DNA of 5,925 bases from an uncultured Gemmatimonadota bacterium (GTDB taxonomy: Bacteria; Gemmatimonadota; Gemmatimonadetes; Gemmatimonadales; Gemmatimonadaceae). Under the pieces are notes generated by a model that searched no databases, was not told the DNA's origin, and saw only the letters and a list, made by a program, of their open reading frames with translations. Within the stretch, counting starts at the first letter, position 1. The number at the start of each line of letters is the position of its first letter. Of this stretch, positions 1-5,770 are shown in pieces. A program made the translations under genes and the position numbers. The stretch lies in contig CAMLEQ010000251.1 in NCBI GenBank assembly GCA_946479015.1, forward strand, positions 1 to 5,925. The letters run 5' to 3'.

Positions 1-239
1 ATCTCCGACGGCGCCGCGCCGATGAGGCGCGCCGCGAGCTCGCGCGACCGGCGGATGGTCGCGAACTCGTGCTCGTCGGTGAGGCGGAACGGCTCGGCAC
101 GGAGCGCGGTGAACTCCCCCGTGGCGCGCACGGTGCGCGCCGGGAGCGGGCCGGTGGAGGCGTTGTTGAGGTAGATGGCGTCGCCGCGCGCCGCCCAGGG
201 GAACTCGCGAGCGCGCAGCGCGCAGATGTCGTACGTCAT
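1..239 (-). CDS. Class V PLP-dependent aminotransferase, N-terminal part (3' end beyond window)
   Basis: Translating the minus strand from the ATG at 239-237 gives 79 residues that run off the left edge with no stop. Near the N-terminus is YLNNASTGPLP, the hallmark opening strand of the class V aminotransferase / cysteine-desulfurase-like fold (fold type I PLP enzymes). The PLP lysine and the rest of the active site lie outside the window, so the substrate cannot be told: desulfurase, serine/alanine-glyoxylate-type aminotransferase and kynureninase-like enzymes all share this start. The start is supported by an ATGA overlap with the stop of the upstream permease gene and by a GGAG Shine-Dalgarno-like sequence five bases upstream. 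The enzyme is presumably cytoplasmic. It appears to be the next cistron of the same operon, but its link to the permease is unknown. Confidence 0.75.
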   Translation of the reverse strand, partial: MTYDICALRAREFPWAARGDAIYLNNASTGPLPARTVRATGEFTALRAEPFRLTDEHEFATIRRSRELAARLIGAAPSE

Positions 240-1108
240 GATCGCTCCGTGTCGCCGGCGCCCGCCGGCTCCCAGAGGTAGCGGGGGTGGAGGGCGGCGC
301 GCACCGCGTAGCCCAGGAGGGTGAAACCGAGCACCGCCGCGCCGATGGCGAGCCCGGGGAACACCGAAGTCCACGGCGCCTCGCGGAGCTGCGCCAGGTC
401 GCGGCCGTCGGCGATCATCGAGCCCCAGCTCGGCGTCGGCGGCTGCACGCCGAGCCCGAGAAAGGAGAGCGCCGCCTCGGCCATGATCGCGCCCGCCACG
501 CCGAGGGTGGCGGCGATGATCACCGGCGCGATGACGTTCGGCAGCAGGTGCGAGAAGAGGATGCGGCGGTCGCGCGCGCCGAGCGCGCGCGCGGCCTGCA
601 CGTACTCGAGCTGCCGGGTCACGAGCACCTGCCCGCGCACCAGGCGCGCCATCCCCGCCCACCCCACCACGCCGATGGTCACGAACACCGTGCCGAGCGA
701 CGGGGAGAGCGCGGCGACCATGGCGATGAGCAGGAGGAGCGTGGGGAACGCGAGCGTGATGTCGGCGAGGCGCATCACGGTCTCGTCCAGCCAGCGGCCG
801 TAGTACCCCGCCACGAGCCCCAGCGTGACCCCGAGCGCGAGCGCGATGCTCTGCGACACGATCCCCACGGCGAGGGAGATGCGCGCGCCGTACACGATGC
901 GCGCCCAGATGTCCCGCCCCTGGAGATCGGTGCCCATCCAGTGCGCGGCGGACGGGCGCTGGAGCTGGTTCACGAGGTCGATGGCCGTCGGGTCGTGGCG
1001 GGCGATGAGCGGCGCGCCGAGCGCGAGCACGACGAGCACGACCACCACCCCGAGCCCGAACATGGCGCGCGCGTCGCCGCGCAGCCGGTTCCAGACAATG
1101 CGGATCAT
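236..1108 (-). CDS. DppC/OppC-type ABC transporter permease
   Basis: This 290-residue protein has the normal length and layout of the inner-membrane permease DppC/OppC of peptide (or nickel/opine) importers. An N-terminal transmembrane helix at about 17-36 is followed by the OppC N-terminal motif (HWMGTDLQGRDIWARIVYG, residues 56-74). Further helices lie at about 78-102, 118-136, 140-158, 190-215 and 248-272. The EAA loop that contacts the ATPase is at about 169-191 (QAARALGA...LLPN), and the family block SFLGLGVQPPTPSWGSMI is at 215-232. The start is an ATG whose bases overlap the upstream stop (ATGA), with a strong GGAGGAGGA ribosome site eight bases upstream. A DppB partner, a binding protein and ATPases are not in the window. 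The gene directly upstream is a nuclease rather than dppB, so the partner permease must be encoded elsewhere or downstream. The family assignment is firm; the substrate is unknown. Confidence 0.93.
   Translation of the reverse strand: MIRIVWNRLRGDARAMFGLGVVVVLVVLALGAPLIARHDPTAIDLVNQLQRPSAAHWMGTDLQGRDIWARIVYGARISLAVGIVSQSIALALGVTLGLVAGYYGRWLDETVMRLADITLAFPTLLLLIAMVAALSPSLGTVFVTIGVVGWAGMARLVRGQVLVTRQLEYVQAARALGARDRRILFSHLLPNVIAPVIIAATLGVAGAIMAEAALSFLGLGVQPPTPSWGSMIADGRDLAQLREAPWTSVFPGLAIGAAVLGFTLLGYAVRAALHPRYLWEPAGAGDTERS
245..248 (-). promoter_or_regulatory. Shine-Dalgarno site of the aminotransferase gene
   Basis: On the minus strand, GGAG sits five bases before the ATG at 239, inside the last codons of the permease gene. 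It supports this ATG as the start. It also suggests the gene can initiate independently as well as by coupling to the upstream stop. Confidence 0.5.
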
Positions 1109-1629
1109 GCGCCCGGTCCTCCTCCCGCGCCCCGCACCGGGCGCCCGCAGGCGCTCACGAGCGCGCAGCGCGCGCAGCGACGCGCGTCGGCGTGGTTGGG
1201 ATCGACATCGGCGGCGGCGAGGTCGGCGCGGAGGGCGACGAGGGTCAGCAGCAACTGCTCTCTCAGCGTGTCGGTGAAGTCGATGCGAAAGCTACGATCG
1301 GCGTACCGCAGATAGCCATACCCGGCGAAGCGCGGATCCACCTCCTCGATGAGCAGGCAGTACGCCGCGAGCTGCACCACGTCGCGCAGCCAGGGGGTGG
1401 CGGCACGCCGCCCCGGCTTGAGCTCCACCGGCGCCACTCGCCCGTGCTCCTCCACGAGGTAGTCGGGCTTTCCCGAGAGCCCGTGCCGCGCGGAGCGGAG
1501 CACGCGGGCCGGCCGGGCCACGCGCGCATCGCTCTCCACCACGTGCCCGCGCACCCCGAACCGCCGGTACATCACGAGGCTCAGCACCGCCAGGGCGACG
1601 GCGGCGCCCACGAGGAGGAGCGGGAGCAT
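1105..1629 (-). CDS. Cas4/RecB-like PD-(D/E)XK nuclease, C-terminal catalytic half, membrane-anchored
   Basis: The product has 174 residues from the ATG at 1629. Residues 2-20 form a transmembrane helix (MLPLLLVGAAVALAVLSLVM) followed by the basic YRRFGVR. The nuclease core then shows SGKPD (Asp56), VELK (Glu69, Lys71) and QLAAY (Gln86, Tyr90), which match motifs II, III and QxxxY of RecB/Cas4-family PD-(D/E)XK nucleases. The C-terminus carries C152xxC155x5C161, the three-Cys cluster typical of Cas4/AddB-type Fe-S nucleases. The fourth Cys and the motif I His are missing here but present in the adjacent upstream gene, so this looks like half of a split enzyme. The start is chosen for the TGATG junction with the upstream stop; no Shine-Dalgarno site is visible, which implies coupled reinitiation. 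A longer open frame reaches 1803, but its extra residues are a low-complexity Arg/Ala shadow of the upstream gene. No cas genes or repeats are nearby, so a CRISPR role is not supported. The substrate is unknown. Confidence 0.8.
   Translation of the reverse strand: MLPLLLVGAAVALAVLSLVMYRRFGVRGHVVESDARVARPARVLRSARHGLSGKPDYLVEEHGRVAPVELKPGRRAATPWLRDVVQLAAYCLLIEEVDPRFAGYGYLRYADRSFRIDFTDTLREQLLLTLVALRADLAAADVDPNHADARRCARCALVSACGRPVRGAGGGPGA
1117..1126 (-). promoter_or_regulatory. Strong Shine-Dalgarno site of the permease gene
   Basis: The minus strand reads GGGAGGAGGA, ending eight bases before the permease ATG at 1108. It lies inside the last codons of the upstream nuclease gene, where it encodes part of the Gly-rich C-terminal tail (GGGPGA). 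It is the best ribosome site in the window, while most upstream cistrons lack one. This suggests the permease is translated well in its own right. Confidence 0.65.
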
Positions 1630-1631
1630 CA
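1627..1631 (-). promoter_or_regulatory. TGATG stop/start junction between the two nuclease halves
   Basis: The stop codon of the upstream half (TGA, 1631-1629) shares its A with the ATG (1629-1627) of the downstream half. Such one-base overlaps are a standard termination-reinitiation arrangement. A GTG immediately precedes the ATG in the same frame. Moving the ribosome back by one base before the stop would fuse the two proteins, so the site also marks where a -1 frameshift, or one base missing from the assembly, would have to act. Confidence 0.6.
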
Positions 1632-1883
1632 CCGCGTGAGCGCCCACAGCGCGAGGGCGGCGATGAGGGCGGCCGCGGCCGCGACGGCGAGCAGCCGCGC
1701 GGCGCGCAGCGTGCGCGCGTGCCGCGCGTGCGCGATACGTCCCGCCTGGAAGCGCTCCCCCTGCACCGCCGACGTGGCACCGCGCACCGCGCGCAGCCAC
1801 CACGCGCGCCGGCAGTAGGCGTACTCGCCGAGCTCCGACGCGGAGACGAAGCGCTCGCGATGCACGGGACGCCGGGCGGTCAC
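1629..1883 (-). CDS. Cas4-like nuclease, N-terminal Cys/His half with C-terminal membrane helix
   Basis: This short protein has 84 residues from a GTG at 1883 that overlaps the acyltransferase stop (GTGA). Residues 13-30 (VSASELGEYAYCRRAWWL) match the N-terminal motif of Cas4-like PD-(D/E)XK proteins, in which the Cys (Cys24) is the first of four Fe-S ligands. AGRIAHARH at 47-55 resembles the motif I histidine region of the family (His52 or His55). Residues 64-82 form one Ala/Leu-rich transmembrane helix, preceded by basic residues that favour a cytoplasmic N-terminal domain. The protein ends two residues after the helix. The catalytic Asp/Glu/Lys motifs are absent and occur in the next gene, which begins with its own helix. 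Alternative starts are a GTG at 1865 (six residues shorter) and an ATG at 1976; the latter would overlap the acyltransferase by about 97 bases and is unlikely. Confidence 0.72.
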   Translation of the reverse strand: MTARRPVHRERFVSASELGEYAYCRRAWWLRAVRGATSAVQGERFQAGRIAHARHARTLRAARLLAVAAAAALIAALALWALTR

Positions 1884-2851
1884 GCCGGATCGCGCAGCTC
1901 CGGCGGCGTGTCCTCGGGCTGCCGCTTCCACCGCCGGTGGTGCCAGAAGTACTGCTCGGGCGTCGCGCGCACCCACCGCTCGAGCACCTCCGTGTATCGC
2001 TCGACCACGCGGTCCACGTCGCGCTCGCGGTCCCCGCTGTTCTCGACGAGGATCTCCTCGAACCCCATCCGGTAGCGCCCCGTGGGCTGCCGGATCGCGG
2101 CGCCGAACACCATCGGCACGCCGAGACGGAGCGCGAACACGGCGGGACCGCGCGGGGTCTTCGCGGGTCGCCCGAAGAACGGGACGAACGTCGAGGCCAG
2201 GTTCAGCCCCGCTTGGTCGGTGAGCAACGCCACCGCGCCGCCTCCTTTCAGCGTGCGCGGCGTGCGCCGCACCGCGTCGCGATCACGCACCACGGTCATG
2301 CCGAGACGGTCGCGCGTGCGCGCGAGGTAGCCGTCGAAGAGCGGGTTCCCCATGCGGCGCACGACCACGTCGAGGCGCACGCCGCGGGCGGCCAGCCACG
2401 CGCCGCCCAGCTCCCAATTGCCGAGATGGCCGGTGACCATGATGAGCCCGCGGCCGCGCGCGAGCAGCGCCTGCACCAGGTCCCACCCCTGCACCTCCTC
2501 GAACAGCGCCAGCACCTCGTCGCGGTCGAGGCGCGAGAGGAGCGCGGTCTCCACGGTGACGCGCCCCAGGTGCTCGAACGCGCCGCGCGCGATGCGCCGC
2601 ACCTCCGGGGGCGCGAGCTCGGGGAGCGCCGCGGCGATCTGGCGCTCCACCACCCCGCGCCGGATGCCGAACGGCCGGTAGCCCAACGCGCCGAGGCGCG
2701 CGCCGGCGCGCACGGCCCGCTCCCAACGGAGCGCGCCGAGCGTGCCGATCAACGCGCGCAGCGCGCCGTACTGCACCCGGTGCGCGAGCGAGGGGACCCG
2801 CGCGGGTGGCGCGGGCGCCGGAACGGCCGCGGGGGGGCTCGCGTCTACCAC
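1880..2851 (-). CDS. LpxL/HtrB-type lysophospholipid (lipid A late) acyltransferase
   Basis: A 323-residue protein from the GTG at 2851, close to the usual 290-320 residues of the family. It carries the catalytic HX4E motif in GHLGNWELGG (His142, Glu147), followed by RRMGNPLFDGYLAR (165-178), TDQAG (221-225), PFFGRPAKTPRGPAVFALRLG (from 224) and a C-terminal PEQYFWHHRRWK (308-319). All are typical of LpxL/LpxM/HtrB and the related PIM acyltransferases. These enzymes move an acyl chain to a lipid A precursor or glycolipid at the inner face of the inner membrane. The N-terminal 25 residues are Pro/Ala-rich, and no clear N-terminal membrane helix is seen. The reading frame stays open to 3157, but that part lies on the glycosyltransferase gene and is Arg-rich, so it is not used. 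The chosen GTG overlaps the glycosyltransferase stop by seven bases; a GTG at 2776 is a possible shorter start. The exact acceptor lipid cannot be told. Confidence 0.88.
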   Translation of the reverse strand: MVDASPPAAVPAPAPPARVPSLAHRVQYGALRALIGTLGALRWERAVRAGARLGALGYRPFGIRRGVVERQIAAALPELAPPEVRRIARGAFEHLGRVTVETALLSRLDRDEVLALFEEVQGWDLVQALLARGRGLIMVTGHLGNWELGGAWLAARGVRLDVVVRRMGNPLFDGYLARTRDRLGMTVVRDRDAVRRTPRTLKGGGAVALLTDQAGLNLASTFVPFFGRPAKTPRGPAVFALRLGVPMVFGAAIRQPTGRYRMGFEEILVENSGDRERDVDRVVERYTEVLERWVRATPEQYFWHHRRWKRQPEDTPPELRDPA

Positions 2852-3936
2852 CGGGCCCGGTCGCTCGCGGTCACGGCGATGCGCTCGAACGCATCCACCA
2901 TGGCCGCATCGGTGTAGTCGCGCGCCACGCGCCCATGGCCGGCGCCGCCCATGGCGGCACGCTCCTCCTCGTGCGCCAGGAGCCGCGCCACCCCCGCGGC
3001 CGCGTCGTGCGCGTCGCCGGGGGGGAGCAGCAGCCCCGCGATGCCGTCCGGGAGGTAGAGCTGCGCGATCGATCCGCGCTCGGCGATCACCGGCACGCGC
3101 GCACCGAGAAAATCGAGCACGCCGTACGCGCCATCGTCCCCCGTGGCCACCACCCACCCCAGGTCCGCCGCCGCGAGCACGGCCTGCTGATCATCGCGCT
3201 CGCCGAGGAAGCTCACCTGCTTGGTGATGCGCAGGGCGGCGGCGTGCATCCGGAGGTCCTCGTCGTCCGAGCCGGGGCCCACGAGCGCGAGGCGCAGCTC
3301 GGGATGGCGCGGCGCGAGGAGCGCGAGCACGCGGAGGATGTTCGCGGCGCGCGCGCGCCCGGCGGGGGCGTAGAGGCACACCAGGAGGCGCCCCGTGCCG
3401 GGGACGCCGAGCGAGGCGCGCGTCACCGGCCGGACGGCATCGTAGCTCGCGGCGCTCACGCCGAGCGGCACCACCGTGGGCGCCAGCCGCGCGAGCGGCA
3501 TGGCGGGAGCCCGGTGCAGGTCCTCCTCCGACCCGTACACGAAGCCGGTGGCGGTGAGGCGCATCGCGAAGCGCGCGCGCGGCGTGAGGGCGAGCGGCTC
3601 GCCGATGGGGACGCGCCGCAGCACCGCCGCGCGCTCGGCGAGGCGCGCCGCGCTCGCCGCCACCATCTGCTCGCGGTTGCCGTGCACGCACACCACCTGG
3701 ATGAATCGCTCCTGGAGCGCGTGGCGGAGGCGCTGCGCGGCGAGCGGCGCGGGGGCATCGGCCTCGAGCGCGAGCACCTCGTAGGCGCCGAACTCGAGGC
3801 GCTGCTCCACCGGCGTCTCGGGGGGGCAGGCGAAGGTCACGGAGTGGCCGCGCTCGCTCAGGCCGCGCGCGAGCGTGGCGAACGCCCGGGAGCTCCCCGT
3901 CCAGGCGTGCCCCTCGTGATAGAAGAGGATGCGCAC
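2845..3936 (-). CDS. GT-B fold glycosyltransferase, family 4-like
   Basis: The 363-residue protein starts at the GTG at 3936, one base after the exporter stop. The N-terminal domain opens with MRILFYHEG, then GSSRAFATLARGLSERGHSV (14-33), the common GT4 opening in which a Gly-rich turn precedes the first helix. The linker PTVVPLGVSAASYD (163-176) matches the usual PNGV-D motif. The C-terminal nucleotide-sugar domain has RLALVGPGSDDEDL (225-238), VSFLGERDD (251-259) and a final block with GVLDFLGARVPVIA (272-285). The canonical E-x7-E of GT4 enzymes is replaced by Asp267-x7-Asp275, an unusual but conservative change. No membrane helix or signal peptide is evident, so it is probably a cytoplasmic or peripheral inner-membrane enzyme. 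Its position between an exporter and a lipid acyltransferase suggests a lipid or LPS-core sugar acceptor. The donor and acceptor are unknown. Confidence 0.85.
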   Translation of the reverse strand: MRILFYHEGHAWTGSSRAFATLARGLSERGHSVTFACPPETPVEQRLEFGAYEVLALEADAPAPLAAQRLRHALQERFIQVVCVHGNREQMVAASAARLAERAAVLRRVPIGEPLALTPRARFAMRLTATGFVYGSEEDLHRAPAMPLARLAPTVVPLGVSAASYDAVRPVTRASLGVPGTGRLLVCLYAPAGRARAANILRVLALLAPRHPELRLALVGPGSDDEDLRMHAAALRITKQVSFLGERDDQQAVLAAADLGWVVATGDDGAYGVLDFLGARVPVIAERGSIAQLYLPDGIAGLLLPPGDAHDAAAGVARLLAHEEERAAMGGAGHGRVARDYTDAAMVDAFERIAVTASDRARW

Positions 3937-3937
3937 G

Positions 3938-5770
3938 CTAGAGCGAGGAGACGGGCTCCCGGTCGCCGAACTGGAGCGCGTGGAGCCGATAGTACGCGCC
4001 GCGCAGCGCGAGCAGCGATTCGTGCGTGCCGCGCTCCACCACGCGGCCGCGGTCGAGCACGAGGATCTCGGTGGCGTTCTGGATGGTGGAGAGCCGGTGG
4101 GCGATCACGAACACCGTGCGCCCCTCGAGCAGGCGGTCGATCGCCTCCTGCACCAGCCGCTCGCTCTCCGTGTCGAGCGCCGAGGTGGCCTCGTCGAGGA
4201 TGAGCACGGGCGGATCCACCAGCAGCGCGCGCGCGATGGCGATGCGCTGCCGCTGCCCGCCGGAGAGCCGCGTGCCGCGCTCGCCGAGCGGGGTGTCGTA
4301 GCCCTGCGGCAGCTCCGTGATGAACGCGTGCGCGTTCGCGGCGCGCGCCGCCGCCTCGATCTGCGCGTCGGTGTACCGCTCGCCGCGCCCGTAGGCGATG
4401 TTGTTCCGCACCGTGTCGTTGAAGATCACCGTCTCCTGGCTCACGATCCCGGTGAGGGAGCGCAGCGAGGGGAGCGTGATCTCGCGCGTGTCGATGCCGT
4501 CGAGGCGGATGCATCCGCCGGTGGGCTCGTAGAAGCGGGGGATCAGATCCACCAGCGTGCTCTTCCCCGCCCCGCTCGCGCCCACGAGCGCGATCACGTC
4601 CCCCTTGCGGGCGGTGAACGTGATGTCGGAGAGCACCGGCTCCTGCGCCGCGTCGTACGCGAACGACACGCGGTCGAACTCGATCGCCTCGCGCAGCCCG
4701 TCCACCGCGCGCGTGCCGCGGTCGAGCGACTTCTCCGTGGGCTGGTCGAGCACGTCGAAGAGGCGCTCGGCGGACGCGAAGGCGTTCTGGGCCACGGCGG
4801 GGAGCTGCGAGAGCTGCTTGAGCGGCTGCAGCAGGCGCATCACGAACGTGAGGAAGACCAGGAACTGCGACGCCTGGAGCGTCCGCGGCGTCCCGAGCAC
4901 CATCTGCGCGCCGATCCAGAGCAGGAGCACGGTGATCCCCGTGCCGAGCGTCTCGGTGATCGGCTGGGCGATGAGCGCCACACGCGCCATGCGTACCAAT
5001 CCGCCGGAGTACGTGTGGCTGGCGCCGATGAAGCGTGTCTCCTCGTAGCGCTCGGCGCCGAAGCTCTTCACCAGGCGGATGCCGGTCACGCTCTCCTGGA
5101 GCACGCTCGTCATCTCGCCGTGGTCGTTGCGCAGCCGGCGGTAGCCGCGGCGAAGCCGCTTGAGCAGCGGCTGGAGCGCGAGCGTGAGCAGCGGAGCCAC
5201 CACCAGCGCGATCAGCGTGAGCTTCCAGGAGATGCCGAACAGGTACGCCACGTAGATCGCCACCAGCGCCGACGCCGAGAGCGCCTGGGTGACGAGCTGC
5301 GTGATGAGCGTCCGCGTCTGCTCGGTGTCGTTGAGCACGCGCGACAGGATCTGCCCCGTCTTCGTGCTCGTGAAGTAGCCGATGGGCAGACGCTGGAGGT
5401 GCTTGTAGACCGCGTCGCGCAGGTCGCGCGTCACGTACTCCTGGAGCTCGGCCCCGAGGGAGCCGGCGATCCAGATGAAGAGGTTCTTGACCGCGACCGT
5501 GGCGAGGATGACGAGGATGACGTTCCGCAGCGACCCCATCTGGTCGTTCGGGTCGAGCAGGGCGCCGATGGTCGCGTGCAGGAAGTCGTTCACCCACCCC
5601 TGGCCGAGCGGGAGCTGCGGCTGGCCGAACAGCGCGTTGAGGAAGGGGATGAGCAGCGCGAACGAGTAGCCATCCAGCGCCGCGCCGATGAAGTTGGCGA
5701 TGATGTTGCCGGCCATCCGCCACGCGTGCGGGCGGAGGAAGCGGAGCAGCCTGCCGTAGAAGCGACGCAC
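3938..5770 (-). CDS. msbA: MsbA-type lipid ABC exporter (fused membrane and ATPase domains)
   Basis: A 610-residue ABC half-exporter of standard length. The membrane domain (residues about 1-330) has six predicted helices, near 20-46, 83-104, 163-179, 184-200, 264-293 and 303-318. The ATPase domain shows a complete set of motifs: Walker [10 protein letters not shown] (397-405), Q-loop Gln445, signature LSGGQ (502-506), Walker B LILDE (Asp526, Glu527), SALD D-loop (530-533) and H-loop His558. All catalytic residues are intact, so the protein should work as a homodimer. The family moves lipids (MsbA, lipid A core), peptides or drugs across the inner membrane. Adjacency to a late lipid acyltransferase and a glycosyltransferase supports a lipid A or glycolipid flippase, but the substrate is inferred from context only. 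The start is a GTG directly after the upstream TAA with no good ribosome site, suggesting coupled translation; the next ATG in frame is at residue 19. Confidence 0.92.
   Translation of the reverse strand: MRRFYGRLLRFLRPHAWRMAGNIIANFIGAALDGYSFALLIPFLNALFGQPQLPLGQGWVNDFLHATIGALLDPNDQMGSLRNVILVILATVAVKNLFIWIAGSLGAELQEYVTRDLRDAVYKHLQRLPIGYFTSTKTGQILSRVLNDTEQTRTLITQLVTQALSASALVAIYVAYLFGISWKLTLIALVVAPLLTLALQPLLKRLRRGYRRLRNDHGEMTSVLQESVTGIRLVKSFGAERYEETRFIGASHTYSGGLVRMARVALIAQPITETLGTGITVLLLWIGAQMVLGTPRTLQASQFLVFLTFVMRLLQPLKQLSQLPAVAQNAFASAERLFDVLDQPTEKSLDRGTRAVDGLREAIEFDRVSFAYDAAQEPVLSDITFTARKGDVIALVGASGAGKSTLVDLIPRFYEPTGGCIRLDGIDTREITLPSLRSLTGIVSQETVIFNDTVRNNIAYGRGERYTDAQIEAAARAANAHAFITELPQGYDTPLGERGTRLSGGQRQRIAIARALLVDPPVLILDEATSALDTESERLVQEAIDRLLEGRTVFVIAHRLSTIQNATEILVLDRGRVVERGTHESLLALRGAYYRLHALQFGDREPVSSL

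Noticed and set aside
1156..1185. GCGCGCAG-rich repetitive stretch, similar to one near 205-225
   Set aside because: Both are short runs from Ala/Arg/Leu codons in GC-rich genes, with no larger repeat unit or flanking duplication.
287..1315. A 342-codon plus-strand open frame
   Set aside because: It is antisense to the permease and nuclease genes and low in complexity (His/Arg/Glu-rich), so it is a shadow.
1105..1883. A CRISPR adaptation module suggested by the Cas4-like protein
   Set aside because: No cas1 or cas2 and no direct-repeat array are present in the window, and the protein is membrane-anchored, unlike typical CRISPR Cas4.
2852..3157. Upstream extension of the acyltransferase frame by 102 codons
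   Set aside because: It lies entirely on the glycosyltransferase gene, is Arg-rich, and would make the protein much longer than the LpxL family. The GTG at 2851 by the upstream stop is a better start.
2806..4203. A 465-codon plus-strand open frame across the glycosyltransferase and the end of the exporter
   Set aside because: It is antisense to two well-supported genes and of Arg/Gly/His-rich composition with no recognisable motif, as expected in high-GC DNA.
3858..5723. A 621-codon open frame on the minus strand overlapping the exporter gene
   Set aside because: Its translation is Arg/Ala/His/Pro-rich with no domain motif, and it lies in another frame of the MsbA-like gene, which has every ABC motif. 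It is a shadow of GC-rich codon use.
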